Positions 50,275 through 60,903 of a stretch of 64,000 bases of DNA are shown piece by piece; the stretch's first letter is position 1; each line of letters starts with the position of its first letter. Location of the stretch: positions 1,302,001 through 1,366,000 of the forward strand of contig NC_020185.1 in assembly GCF_000315915.1 (NCBI RefSeq), written 5' to 3'. The notes under the pieces were generated by a model. It was not told the DNA's origin, made no database searches, and worked only from the letters and a program-made list of their open reading frames with translations. This DNA is from Henningerozyma blattae CBS 6284. Taxonomy: Eukaryota > Ascomycota > Saccharomycetes > Saccharomycetales > Saccharomycetaceae. The position numbers and the translations under genes were made by a program.

Positions 50275-53200
50275 CAACTGTTGATTCTACGAGTCAGGTT
50301 CAAGAAAATGAATTATTATTAAAACAAATCAACTCTCCTGATTTCACATTATACACATGTATTGAATTATTATGTAAGTATTCAAATAATATTGGTATTC
50401 ATTATTATTTATGCCAAAGATTATTACAATTTTCACATTCAGAATTACAATTCTATATACCACAATTGGTACAAATTTTATTAACTGTAGAAACGGAATC
50501 AATGGCTTTAGAAGAATTACTACAAAAATTAAGAAATGAAAATTTACATTTTGCCTTATTAACTTTTTGGCAATTACAAGCTTTAATTGTTGATTTATCT
50601 ACTGATCCTGAATCATATGGGTTCCAAGTAGCAAGAAGGGTTTTAAATAATTTACAATCTGTTCTATTTAATCCAACTTTATTTTCAGATGATGATAATG
50701 ATAGAAATCGTATACCAAATAATTCAAGTTCATTATTTTATGATCGTCATTCTAAAATGAATGAAAATTTACAACCTGCAATTATTTATTCTTCCATGGT
50801 AATGGGCTGTATGGCAATGCCTGAATTAGCAGTGATGACTCAACCAATTGTAGAATCCCAGGGTAAAAGACAAAAATCATACGTCTTTAAATTAGCAAAA
50901 GGTGCAGTAAAAAATTTAAGGAAAAATATGACTTTAAAGAATGCTTTATTAAATAAAAAAGCAACCTCTAATTCAACAAGTTATTATGGTTCGGAAGATT
51001 ATTTAGATTTAGCTAAGAATAATAATTCAATGTCAACAGCAAATAATAATACATTACCTACTTCTTTATCATCTCCAACTTCGCAAGTAGATATTGTTGA
51101 TCCAACTATTTCAAGAGAGGATGTTTTATTTAGAAAGCAGAAGAAGACCTTAACTGATCTAAATTTTGATATGGTCGATAACATTGGTGATAAAGTATTC
51201 CAAGAGAGAATATCAAACTCCATCAAATTGCCAAAGAGAAGATCTAAATTTATCGATAATTCATATATTCATAGAGATATTAATAAGAATGTAACACCTC
51301 CAAAAACAGCAAATGGTAAAAATGCTCTTCCATCCAAGGCAGCTACTACTACTACTTCTAAGTCAAATAAATCTAAAGTATTGTCTTCTCAAGAACATGA
51401 AGAAGATGAAGAAGATGAGGAAGACGGTGATAGTTCCATTAGTAAAGAAGATCAAACTTCTGACGAAGATCAATTTTCTACTTCAATGCCTAATTTACAT
51501 GATTTACCCACTGCTACCAGACCTTCTATTTCTTCATTTGCATCTGTTGATAAATCTACTGTAACTCGTACATCTTCAAATAAATCGCCCTACAATCAAG
51601 TCGCACAATCCAAAGTTAATTCTCCGTTAAGATATCCAACTCAAAACAGCAATGGGATAGATATTTCTAATTTATCAACAACAACAAAGATCAGAATGCT
51701 AAAAGCTAACTACTTCCGTCATGAAACTCAATTTGCAATTGCTTTGGAAACCATTTCTCAAAGGTTATCACAAGTCCCTACGGAAGCAAGACTGAGTGCT
51801 CTACGTGCTGAATTATCACTAATGAATAGAGATCTACCGGCTGAAGTGGATATTCCAACTTTGTTACCTCCAAATAAAAAAGGAAAATTACATAAACTAG
51901 TCACGATTACTGCTAATGAGGCACAAGTACTAAATTCTGCTGAAAAAGTTCCTTATTTATTATTAGTGGAGTATTTGAGAGATGAATTTGATTTAGATCC
52001 AACAAGTGAAAAGAACGAAGATATTCTAAAAAATAGAGCAAATAGTTCTAACTTCAGTTTTGATTTGAATTATATGGGCAGATCTAGAAAGGCACATCGC
52101 CATCGTAGTATCCATAAAACTAATACTGCTAATAGTAAGAGTAATAATAATAGTAACTCGGATAAACAGCCAAAGTTAATTAAAGATAAAAATACAAATA
52201 CTGATTTAGTTATTTTAAATCGTGAAAATCATTCTAATACCGATCTTTCTAATAATAATAGTCAAGATTCATTTTCAAACAATGAATATTCAGAAAATTC
52301 TGTTGCAGGTTCAACTAATGATTCTGACTATTCAAATGATAATATAAATTCTTCAGGAAATTCATATAGTAATAATCACATTAGAGAAGTTGATTTAGGT
52401 GACATATCAATGATTAGAGTTAAAAATCAAACCGATGATGAAGCCTTTCGAGGTTCCTTAGTTATACAGAATACTGCTGGTGTACCTATCTTACCAAATG
52501 ACTCGGAAAAAAGAAATCCAGAATTGAATTTTGTTACGAACCTTGAACAAATGTTAAATCAAAATAGGAAGGGTTTCCCATATGGGTTTGATCAAACTTT
52601 GGCATTGGCTAATGAAATGAGAGTTTCTGCTGTTATGCTTTCACAATTGGACAAATCACCACAAGAATTTGCAGATGCTAAAAATCAAATTCGTTCTAAA
52701 ATTATTGCATCAATGCAAGAAGTTCAAGATAAGTTTGGTTATAAAGACTTAGAAAATATCCATGGTATGGCAGGTGAGCGTAAAATGGAAAATGATTTAA
52801 TGACAGGTGGTATTGATACATCCTACTTAGGGGAAGACTGGTCTGCTAAGAAGGAACGAATCCGTAAGACATCAAAATATGGTCATTTAGACAACTGGGA
52901 TTTATTTTCAGTGATTGCGAAATCAGGTGATGATCTAAGACAAGAGGCATTTGCATGTCAAATGATTCAAGCTATGGCTCATATTTGGGCTGATGATAAG
53001 GTTGATGTTTGGGTAAAAAAGATGAAAATTCTAATTACAAGTGCTACAACAGGGTTGGTGGAAACCATTACAAATGCTATGTCAGTTCATAGTATCAAAA
53101 AGGCTTTAACTAAAAAAATGACTAATGATGGTGAATTAGATGAAAAGGGTGGGCAAATCGCCAGTTTAAGAGATCATTACATTCGTGCATTTGGTGACCC

Positions 53201-53738
53201 AACCGGGTTTAGATTCAAAAGAGCTCAAGATAACTTTGCATGCTCATTAGCAGCATATTCTGTCATTGGATACCTATTACAGATCAAAGATAGACATAAT
53301 GGTAACATTATGATTGATAATGAAGGTCACGTATGCCATATTGATTTTGGCTTTATGTTATCAAACTCTCCAGGTGCAGTAGGGTTTGAGGCAGCACCAT
53401 TTAAATTAACTTATGAGTATGTAGAATTATTAGATGGAACAGAGGGTGCAGCATTTTTGAAATTCAAAAGACTCGTAAGAGATGCCTTCAAATCAGTAAG
53501 AAATCATGCTGACCAAATCGTTTCAATGTGTGAAATTATGCAAAAAGATAACATGCAACCTTGCTTCAACGCTGGAGATCAAACGAGTGTCCAACTTCAA
53601 CAAAGATTCCGCTTGGATTTACGTGATGACGAAGTAGATGACTTCGTAGAGAACTTCTTGATTGGTAAATCTTTAGGAAGTATGTTTACAAGGCTATACG
53701 ATCAATTCCAATTGGTTACGCAAGGCATTTACAGTTAG
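50259..53738 (+). CDS. PIK1: PIK1, phosphatidylinositol 4-kinase
   Basis: It makes PI4P at the Golgi and nucleus and is essential for secretion. The 1159-residue protein has an N-terminal lipid-kinase-unique region (about 20-130, ELQFYIPQLVQILLTVETESMALEEL) and a Frq1-binding/middle region with acidic and Asn-rich linkers. The conserved block RLSQVPTEARLSALRAEL follows (about 500), then the PI3/PI4-kinase domain. That domain has GDDLRQEAFACQMIQAM near 889, the catalytic loop DRHNGNIMIDNEGHVCHIDFG near 1010-1030, and the end FDQFQLVTQGIYS-type C-terminus. Length is close to S. cerevisiae (1066). The ATG at 50259 has A at -3; the overlapping uORF is described separately. It follows LYP1 as in S. 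cerevisiae (YNL267W). Confidence 0.97.
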   Translation: MDQALTTVDSTSQVQENELLLKQINSPDFTLYTCIELLCKYSNNIGIHYYLCQRLLQFSHSELQFYIPQLVQILLTVETESMALEELLQKLRNENLHFALLTFWQLQALIVDLSTDPESYGFQVARRVLNNLQSVLFNPTLFSDDDNDRNRIPNNSSSLFYDRHSKMNENLQPAIIYSSMVMGCMAMPELAVMTQPIVESQGKRQKSYVFKLAKGAVKNLRKNMTLKNALLNKKATSNSTSYYGSEDYLDLAKNNNSMSTANNNTLPTSLSSPTSQVDIVDPTISREDVLFRKQKKTLTDLNFDMVDNIGDKVFQERISNSIKLPKRRSKFIDNSYIHRDINKNVTPPKTANGKNALPSKAATTTTSKSNKSKVLSSQEHEEDEEDEEDGDSSISKEDQTSDEDQFSTSMPNLHDLPTATRPSISSFASVDKSTVTRTSSNKSPYNQVAQSKVNSPLRYPTQNSNGIDISNLSTTTKIRMLKANYFRHETQFAIALETISQRLSQVPTEARLSALRAELSLMNRDLPAEVDIPTLLPPNKKGKLHKLVTITANEAQVLNSAEKVPYLLLVEYLRDEFDLDPTSEKNEDILKNRANSSNFSFDLNYMGRSRKAHRHRSIHKTNTANSKSNNNSNSDKQPKLIKDKNTNTDLVILNRENHSNTDLSNNNSQDSFSNNEYSENSVAGSTNDSDYSNDNINSSGNSYSNNHIREVDLGDISMIRVKNQTDDEAFRGSLVIQNTAGVPILPNDSEKRNPELNFVTNLEQMLNQNRKGFPYGFDQTLALANEMRVSAVMLSQLDKSPQEFADAKNQIRSKIIASMQEVQDKFGYKDLENIHGMAGERKMENDLMTGGIDTSYLGEDWSAKKERIRKTSKYGHLDNWDLFSVIAKSGDDLRQEAFACQMIQAMAHIWADDKVDVWVKKMKILITSATTGLVETITNAMSVHSIKKALTKKMTNDGELDEKGGQIASLRDHYIRAFGDPTGFRFKRAQDNFACSLAAYSVIGYLLQIKDRHNGNIMIDNEGHVCHIDFGFMLSNSPGAVGFEAAPFKLTYEYVELLDGTEGAAFLKFKRLVRDAFKSVRNHADQIVSMCEIMQKDNMQPCFNAGDQTSVQLQQRFRLDLRDDEVDDFVENFLIGKSLGSMFTRLYDQFQLVTQGIYS

Positions 53739-54033
53739 TTTTCACTACAGCACACTTTATTTATAGATAGAATTTATAAACCAAACCTATTTAGATAATA
53801 CCTGAATAGAAAAAGACTATTTAATTAATTTGAATTTCTTCTATAGGTCATAATAAGATTAATATAAAAAATATAGTAGCTTTTCCTTCCGGACTGAAAA
53901 AATCAGAAAACTTGCAAAACTAAGCAGTATTTGATATGAAAAAATAGACCTCGAATAACATATCAATGATAATGGAGTCTTATGACTTGATTTAATAGTA
54001 CATAGAAGCCAGTTAATAATAGAAAGAATATTC

Positions 54034-54984
54034 ATGATAGTCAACTCCAAGCGTATAGGTATCTTGAAGAAACTTGCCATTATATTTTCCAAAAGAAAAT
54101 ATACAAAAATACCTGATAACCAACTAATTAAATTAGATAATGAAACTGAGCATCAATTAGCTGGAATTGTTAACTCATTTGATGCGCCAATACAATATTC
54201 ATTTGCATATGGATCAGGTATATTTAAGCAAGCTGGGTATTCTGAAAAACACAAACCTCAAATTGATATAATATTAGCAGTTTCTGATACAAATCAATTT
54301 CATTCAATCAATTTACAACAAAATTCTAATCATTATTCAACTTTGAAATATTTTAATGGAACATTAATTAACAAATTCCAAAATCTTGGGGCAGGTATAT
54401 ACTTCAACCCTTTCGTTACTATCAATGGAGTAAATGTAAAGTATGGTGTCATTTCAGTCTCTAACCTAATAAAAGATCTAAGTGATTGGGAAACATTTTA
54501 TGTAGCAGGCAGATTACAGAAACCTGTAAAGATTATAAAGAATGATCCTCAAATTCAATACTTGAACCAATTAAACTTAAAGGGTGCAGCCACTTTGGCA
54601 AAATATATTTCTTTAAAAAATAGCGAAGATGGGAAGATTGATGAGTTTAAATTTTATGAAAATATCACAGGCTTGTCATATTTTGGTGATTTTAGATTTA
54701 AGTTAGGTGGCGAAAATCCAAACAAGGTGCATAATATTGTTATTTCTAATTTTGAATACTTTCAACGATATTACAAACCAATATATGAGGACATAGTTTT
54801 GAATGATTCATTTTATTTACCAGATGGTATTACTTTAGATAATGCTAAGCACATAATACGACAGAGAACAAGAAAATTTAGTGCATCACAAGCTGTTAAG
54901 GGAATATTTACAGCTGGCATTACTAAATCTGTAAAATATGCTTGGGCAAAACGACTAAAGGCATTACAAGGTAGAATGCAATAA
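54034..54984 (+). CDS. TAM41: TAM41, mitochondrial CDP-diacylglycerol synthase
   Basis: It makes CDP-diacylglycerol from phosphatidic acid and CTP on the matrix face of the inner membrane, for cardiolipin synthesis. The 316-residue protein begins with a basic, amphipathic mitochondrial presequence (about 1-25). The nucleotidyltransferase core shows YGSGIFKQAGY (Gly60-Ser61-Gly62) and PQIDIILAV (Asp78). Conserved GAGIYFNPF, GRLQKPVKI, NQLNLKGAATLAKY and FTAGITKSVKYAWAKRLK follow. It is shorter than the S. cerevisiae protein (385) only in the N-terminus. It is next to TFC4 with IST1 in between; in S. cerevisiae TAM41 (YGR046W) and TFC4 (YGR047C) are adjacent. Confidence 0.95.
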   Translation: MIVNSKRIGILKKLAIIFSKRKYTKIPDNQLIKLDNETEHQLAGIVNSFDAPIQYSFAYGSGIFKQAGYSEKHKPQIDIILAVSDTNQFHSINLQQNSNHYSTLKYFNGTLINKFQNLGAGIYFNPFVTINGVNVKYGVISVSNLIKDLSDWETFYVAGRLQKPVKIIKNDPQIQYLNQLNLKGAATLAKYISLKNSEDGKIDEFKFYENITGLSYFGDFRFKLGGENPNKVHNIVISNFEYFQRYYKPIYEDIVLNDSFYLPDGITLDNAKHIIRQRTRKFSASQAVKGIFTAGITKSVKYAWAKRLKALQGRMQ

Positions 54985-55137
54985 TGATAGAGATACACAT
55001 TTTTATACTAAGGATAATAATATTTCTAAATTTTATAACATCACTGAGACTATACATAATCGTAAATATCATTAAACATCTGTACATATATCGTTAAGCA
55101 TTAGTTCAAAGAGTATATAAGACCACTAGGCACAAAA

Positions 55138-56199
55138 TCATCGGCGTAGAGCTTCAAATCTTTTTCTTAATGCGTCTAAATCGGTTTCAGTATTTTTAAA
55201 ATTTTTTTTGGCTTTAGCATCAATTTTTGTTGAGTTATCTTCTTTTTTCTTTTTTGAACTCGATTCATCTTTTTTCTTTTTCTTGTTTAAAGCTTCATCA
55301 TTTGAGGGAGTGTTATTTTTATTATTCTTAGACTTTGAAGCATTGGAATTTTTTTTTCATCATCTTTTTCATCTTGACATCCTGAAGTTTCATCTCCAGA
55401 GTCAGTATCATCCTGATCAATTTCATCACCTTCATCATAATTACTTGTACTTGAAGCATCATACAAACTACAAGTGACATCATAAGTTTTGGCAATTTCT
55501 GTTAAATATAAATTTACTAATTCTTCAGAAGGTAATGGAGGATTGCATTTTTTAGTGATTTTTTCAGGGGCAGTCAGTGGCGAATTTAAGAAGCCCTTAC
55601 AAGAATGAGAAAGTAGATCACTCAATTGATTTAATTCACGAACTTCTGGAATATATGGGGCAGCATATACCATAGAACGAACTGCATCACGTTCACTAGA
55701 CGGTTTATCATTAGATGACTCCATTCCAAAATTACTTTCAGGATTAGGGCTCGGTGTTGCAGGAGGTGTATTAGAACCTAAAGGTAGATGAGCTGGTTCA
55801 TTTTCTGCTGCTAATGTAGCCAGAATATGAACTCTCGCAGTTAATAGTTCACAGTAAACCAACAATATCTCAAATAATTCAGCGTGAATGTCTGCTAAAA
55901 TCAAAGTTTCAGCACGATAACGGGCTCTTTGTTCTTGACCTTCAGATAGCAATTGAGCTACTTGACGACGATTTTGTTTTGCAACAGATATCTGTTTCTC
56001 TTGGGCATACCGTAGACGGTGAATACACATTTTCAAACATGTTTTTAACTTAACCTGGTTCAAAATAATATTAGCATCGTAATAAGTTATAAATTGTTAG
56101 TACATAATCCATCTTTAATAACGTTGCAATATCTTCCACCCGCTTCAAAAAATAACAATTCATGTAACATACAGTGTAAGGTACTTGATGTGGGGGCAT
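55138..56199 (-). CDS. IST1: IST1, ESCRT-III-associated Vps4 regulator (intron, and frame break in A9 run)
   Basis: It regulates Vps4 and ESCRT-III at endosomes through its N-terminal Ist1 domain and C-terminal MIT-interacting motif. The uninterrupted frame (56054 down to 55287) has KTCLKMCIHRLRYAQEKQ and VNLYLTEIAKTYDV but no ATG. Splicing from GTATGT (56172-56167), through TACTAAC, to CAG ending at 56055 joins a nine-codon exon starting at ATG 56199 in frame, giving MPPHQVPYT-VKLKTCLK. At the 3' end, the frame is lost in an A9 run (T9 on plus, 55349-55357). One extra A would continue through a Lys-rich linker to DLDALRKRFEALRR and a stop at 55138-55140, a clear MIM. The corrected length would be about 314 residues, against about 298 in S. 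cerevisiae. Neighbours TAM41 and TFC4 flank it. Confidence 0.9.
56055..56172 (-). other. Spliceosomal intron of IST1
   Basis: A 118-base intron. The 5' site GTATGT is exact and the branch sequence TACTAAC is exact (about 56096-56102). The 3' site is the first AG after the branch (AACCAG). Phase is 0 and the spliced N-terminus aligns with yeast Ist1. Confidence 0.88.
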
Positions 56200-56477
56200 A
56201 TTGAATAACTCGAGTTGGTTACAGGTTGCTTTTCTTCTTGTATTTTGTCAAATATTTAGCTTGTTATTGCTGATGCTTAAAAAGCTTTTGTCAAAGGTGC
56301 TGATGTCATCTCCCTTATTCTTCGCGAGCCGTCCAATGCGATAGAGATCTAAGAAATAGTGAAAGAAAATATTTAAAAGGTTAGAATTATTAAAATATAG
56401 TAATATTACAAAAAGTATATAAATAATACGTATTAATGAAATGCGTAGGTGGATTGTATACTCCAATGATTAGAAGT

Positions 56478-59400
56478 TTAGATAGTCAAATACTTTTCCA
56501 TAATTGAACTTGCAAGATCAAAATTGCCAGATTCTTGATAGATCATCACACAATTATAGGCAGCATGCTTCTTTAATGTATCATCTTCATAGTTTTCCAG
56601 AACTCTATGGTAAAAGTGGACAGCAATCGATAGAAGATTAAGGAGATGGAATGCTCTACCTATGTTGTAATCTGCTTCTTGCTTTTCTAGATCACTATAG
56701 TTCTCAGATCTAATGTCATAATATTTGAACATATATCTTAAGCCATGTAAAACTTGGAAATGTCTCTTTGCTGTCAGTCTTTGCATTGATCTATGTAAGT
56801 GGGATAAACCCATCATCAAATTCACCATTGGATCATTAGGTATATCACGTTCCATCCAGTTCAAGTATTGAAGAGCTGATAGAAACCCTTTGCTAGAATA
56901 CAGCAACATAGCATAGATGTGGAATAAATATGGCGAGCTTTTTTTGTCGACATTTAGTACTTGCTTATTCGTGAGAGATGCTTGGCCACTCACGTGAGTA
57001 TTATATCTTGCCCCATCAAATGCCTTTAATTGTCTTAAGAAGAATTTTTGTTGGACCGTTGAGCTCAAGATTTCCATTGATTTATTACCCTCACTCAAAC
57101 AATACAAAAATATCTGTAATACCTTTCTATTAAATTGATATTGATTTAATAGGACTCTTAAGTTTTCAGCCAATTTATATGGATCCTTCATTCTTAAAAC
57201 GATAGCACATTTAACAAATCTCATCGTTTTGACTCTATTGCTATCTTGATTGAAAACATTAACTTCTTGAGCTGTTTCAATAACACTCAAACCATCTTCG
57301 ATATTCTGATACTTTGTAATAATTAAAGACAGTTCCATAAATAATTCAAACCATTGATCATATGTTAACCCTCTTAATTCAGTAGTAGATGTTAATCTGA
57401 CACTTTCTTCCATTAAGGGTAACCCATCTAATAGATTATCACCAGAAGATAGTTTAGATAATCTCTCTAATTTAGAATCAATAAGTTTATTAAATCTTTT
57501 AGTTCTTCTAATAATACCCACAAATTTTTTAGAACGACTTTTCATGAAGAAATTTTTGACACTTGAAAATACATCAATTAAGTCGGATGCAATATCAATC
57601 CACATAGTGATCTGAGTTTTATTTCCTGTTTCAAAGCCAGGTCTATAAGATTTCAACTTGTTATATTTATCCAATACTTTTGAACTAATTTTTTTTTCTC
57701 TTTCAAAACGTTCTCTTTCAATGTCTTGTAATGTTTTCTTCTTTTTAGTAATAGCTTGCCTAAACATACTATCTTCTAATAAAGGCTTACTATGAGGATT
57801 AATCGCATTTTCAGCTTCTTTTTCCTCCGGTGATTTGCTTTCCTCTTTTTCATATTCTTTGGCAATATTATCTAATTCCTCAGCTTGTTGTTTTCTTAGC
57901 TTTACAGCTTTTTTCAATAAATTATTAAATTCATCGGTATTCCCCAAATGATATTCTAATTCTGCCAACGTTAATACATCATCAATATCAGTTGGATTCA
58001 CTTCGACAAGTTTTTCAAAATATTCCTTGGCCATTGAATAATTTTCTAATTCCTTATAACATTTACCTAATGGCCTAAATAATTCAGTTTTATTGAAATC
58101 TTCTAAAGCTAATAATGGCAAGAAATAATCAACAGCCTCCTCATAATTTTCTGAATTTTGTAATGCTTGACCCACTTCAAAATATAAATCAGAGATTTCC
58201 AGAAAATTTTCATCATATAAGAAATGGAAATGATTTAATGCCTCTAATAATTGATCATTATTCAACCTTAATAGCCCTAATCTGATTCTGATATCAATTG
58301 GTAAATGATATTCTTTGTTTTTTTCATTATCCGTTAATGCATCAAACTTAGCATTTTTATATCTTCTATCATCACATTCAGAATCATCAATTACATCTTC
58401 CCAAAATAATTGTTGTTCACGACGTTGAATCCAACGAGCACATCTTTTAATCATTTTGATGCCTTCTTTACTATTTTCGCTCGGTTGTTTTAAATATAAT
58501 TCTGCTAAAATATTCAAAGATGACCAATCGAATAATATGCATCTATGTTTAGCATTAAGTTTTTTCCAATTTAATTCAGGATACATTTGTAAGTCTTCAT
58601 CCTCGGCGATTCTTGCTGTATCAAAATCTTTCAACAATTCATTAATCTGATTTTGTTTCTTCTTCTTTTTATTTTTCTTTTTCGATTTATTTCGTCTATT
58701 CCCTTGTTCATCTTCATAATCTTCACTTTCATCTTCATCATCTTCATCTGAGGAAAATTCTTCAGAAGATTCTTCGTCTGAAGAATCAAATACAGATTCG
58801 CTTGCCAGTATAATAGCTTCTCTTCTTGCAATATTTGCTTTGAAGACATTAATGTACAAGCCAATAGCATTACCAATACGATTATAATCCACATACAACA
58901 CAGCCAGTTCACGCAAAATATTATTATCCAAGGGATTATATTTATGTAATTTTTGGAAACCTTCCAAAGCCCTACCAATTTGGCCAATTTGACGATAGAG
59001 CACTGATCTTTTGTAAAGAGATTCTAAATCTTGATGATTAATATTAATTACTCTTGAATAACAATATATGGCTTGTCTAATATGATTTAATTCTACTGAT
59101 AAATTGGCAACCATTTTCCAAAACGACCAATCAGATGAGTTTAAATGTGCAGCTAAAAACCAAGAATTACAACAATCGTTCATTCTATTTTGTAATTGAT
59201 AAATATCACCTAATGTTTCGTAAGCAGCAAAATTTCTAGCATCCTTTTTAATAATTTCATTAAATAATCTTTCAGCCACAACTAAATCATTTCTAACAAA
59301 TGCTTCATTGGCCTCTGAGGCTAACAGAGCAACTTCAGGGTCTACAGGTCTTTCTCGTCTAAAGGGAACTGATGATTTTTTTATTTTTTTATTTTTACGC

Positions 59401-59771
59401 TTTCTTTTAACTTTAAAATTATTAGCTTCTCTAATAGCATCCATAAAATCTTGTTCATCATCTTCTGATACACTATCATAATCAGAAAATTCTGCTAATA
59501 AAGCGTCATCTGGGCTATCATAATAATTTTTCCCGTATATATCATTTTCTAAATCAGGATTCTCGTCATCACTTATCATAAGTTTTAAATCATCGATATT
59601 ACCATATAATTCATCATCTTCATCTTCATTATCTATGCTAATATCTCTCACTACGTCATCAACTTCATCATTTTGGTTATCAATATCATCATCTGTATTG
59701 TCATTGCGATTATTTTTATTTTTCGGAGAGTAAGTATCTTCTACTTGAAGATCATCAGTTGAAGTAACCAT
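56478..59771 (-). CDS. TFC4: TFC4, TFIIIC tau131 subunit
   Basis: A subunit of the Pol III factor TFIIIC that recruits TFIIIB to tRNA genes. The 1097-residue protein has an acidic N-terminal tail (about 1-125), then a basic patch and two arrays of TPR repeats. Clear units include EANEAFVRNDLVVAERLFNE, AAYETLGDIYQLQNRMNDCC and LYKRSVLYRQIGQIGRALEG in the first array (about 140-330), an acidic linker with a Lys-rich stretch (about 330-390), and further TPRs at about 510-640 and near the C-terminus. Length is close to S. cerevisiae (1025). It lies within 0.8 kb of a tRNA gene that it would help transcribe, which is coincidence. TAM41-TFC4-UFD1 order matches YGR046W-YGR047C-YGR048W. Confidence 0.96.
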   Translation of the reverse strand: MVTSTDDLQVEDTYSPKNKNNRNDNTDDDIDNQNDEVDDVVRDISIDNEDEDDELYGNIDDLKLMISDDENPDLENDIYGKNYYDSPDDALLAEFSDYDSVSEDDEQDFMDAIREANNFKVKRKRKNKKIKKSSVPFRRERPVDPEVALLASEANEAFVRNDLVVAERLFNEIIKKDARNFAAYETLGDIYQLQNRMNDCCNSWFLAAHLNSSDWSFWKMVANLSVELNHIRQAIYCYSRVININHQDLESLYKRSVLYRQIGQIGRALEGFQKLHKYNPLDNNILRELAVLYVDYNRIGNAIGLYINVFKANIARREAIILASESVFDSSDEESSEEFSSDEDDEDESEDYEDEQGNRRNKSKKKNKKKKKQNQINELLKDFDTARIAEDEDLQMYPELNWKKLNAKHRCILFDWSSLNILAELYLKQPSENSKEGIKMIKRCARWIQRREQQLFWEDVIDDSECDDRRYKNAKFDALTDNEKNKEYHLPIDIRIRLGLLRLNNDQLLEALNHFHFLYDENFLEISDLYFEVGQALQNSENYEEAVDYFLPLLALEDFNKTELFRPLGKCYKELENYSMAKEYFEKLVEVNPTDIDDVLTLAELEYHLGNTDEFNNLLKKAVKLRKQQAEELDNIAKEYEKEESKSPEEKEAENAINPHSKPLLEDSMFRQAITKKKKTLQDIERERFEREKKISSKVLDKYNKLKSYRPGFETGNKTQITMWIDIASDLIDVFSSVKNFFMKSRSKKFVGIIRRTKRFNKLIDSKLERLSKLSSGDNLLDGLPLMEESVRLTSTTELRGLTYDQWFELFMELSLIITKYQNIEDGLSVIETAQEVNVFNQDSNRVKTMRFVKCAIVLRMKDPYKLAENLRVLLNQYQFNRKVLQIFLYCLSEGNKSMEILSSTVQQKFFLRQLKAFDGARYNTHVSGQASLTNKQVLNVDKKSSPYLFHIYAMLLYSSKGFLSALQYLNWMERDIPNDPMVNLMMGLSHLHRSMQRLTAKRHFQVLHGLRYMFKYYDIRSENYSDLEKQEADYNIGRAFHLLNLLSIAVHFYHRVLENYEDDTLKKHAAYNCVMIYQESGNFDLASSIMEKYLTI

Positions 59772-60514
59772 TGGCTAATACCTAAAATACCGTTTCTAAT
59801 TTCTAAAACTTCGAATATGTATATGATTTTATTGTCAAAAATTATCGAACATAATTAATCTTAAATACTTGTTTTATTTTGATATATACGTTCGTATTGT
59901 AGCTTTATTATTGTTATTATTATTCAGTTCGAGTTCTATAATTTCAACTCAGAAACCCCCGAATATTTTCAAACTTGACCTAAATAAAATCGGCAAAACC
60001 TAATAAGCTGCTGGAATATGATTATATCATTTTCTATTAAGTGGTAAAAGACTTTTTATCACCTAACTATTTAAGAAATATATTCATTTTAGTTATAGTA
60101 TTTACTATATATTTCAAAATAGGATAATCGTCTTTACATCTTAAACACTGTATAACAATGTCTAACACTCTTGAATCCCAGTAGGTTACTCTACTACTAG
60201 TCTCCTTTGCCTTATATTTTAGTATTAGCACAGCATTAAACAAATTTAGATATCTAGGACATATCTGGCGGTCTTGTTATTTCATTCAATAATTAAAATC
60301 TAAAAATCCATTAATAAGTCATCGGTTAAAAATAAAAAACAGTGTCCTGTGAACTAATATTCAATTATTAACCTTAGTATTTTCGAAGGTCACATATAGT
60401 TTGTGATAGTGCATTAAATAGATGAATTTTCCTAATCTTCTCTTTTATTAAATTAATTTCCGCTGTTTTTCCCACATTTCTAGGATGGACATTATGAAAA
60501 AACACAAGAAAAGT
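59772..60514. other. Intergenic, TFC4 promoter and tRNA upstream
   Basis: About 0.74 kb, AT-rich. No gene or strong motif is recognised. Confidence 0.5.
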
Positions 60515-60587
60515 GCTTTGGTAGCTCAGTCGGAAGAGCGTCAGTCTCATAATCTGAAGGTCGAGAGTTCGAACCTCCCCCAGAGCA
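60515..60587 (+). tRNA. tRNA-Met (CAT), elongator type
   Basis: A 73-base tRNA. The acceptor arms GCTTTGG and CCAGAGC pair over seven bases with one T-G pair, and the discriminator is A. The D-arm region holds an A box (TAGCTCAGTCGG) and the T arm a B box (AGTTCGAACCT). The anticodon loop CTCATAA has anticodon CAT. The body from AAGAGCGTC to CGAACCTCCC is nearly the same as the S. cerevisiae elongator tRNA-Met. The T-loop and acceptor stem do not fit the initiator form. No intron. It lies between TFC4 and UFD1. Confidence 0.95.
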
Positions 60588-60597
60588 TTTATTTTTT
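60588..60597 (+). terminator. Pol III terminator of tRNA-Met
   Basis: TTTATTTTTT follows the mature 3' end directly. The T6 run (60592-60597) is the likely RNA polymerase III stop. Confidence 0.85.
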
Positions 60598-60903
60598 GCA
60601 TGTCACGTAGTATGAGCTACTGTCACAATTGTTGTGATTCCAATCTATGTATCTTGTAAATTCCTCCTCCTTCTTCTATTCCAGCAAGTTGGAGTTCTAA
60701 CTATATTATACTTGGTATAAAGGCTTTATTTATCTAACTGTGTATGTATGGTGATTAAGATGTTAATATTTTTCTCTAGACTTAGAAACTCAACCCTTTC
60801 GTTGCTTTCTTCACTCTGAGCTTTCTTCATTTGTTCTTCGTGTAAGATTGTTCCTTTTTATATTCACATTCTCGAGTTCTTGTTCTATGTTTGTTTTTCG
60901 TGT

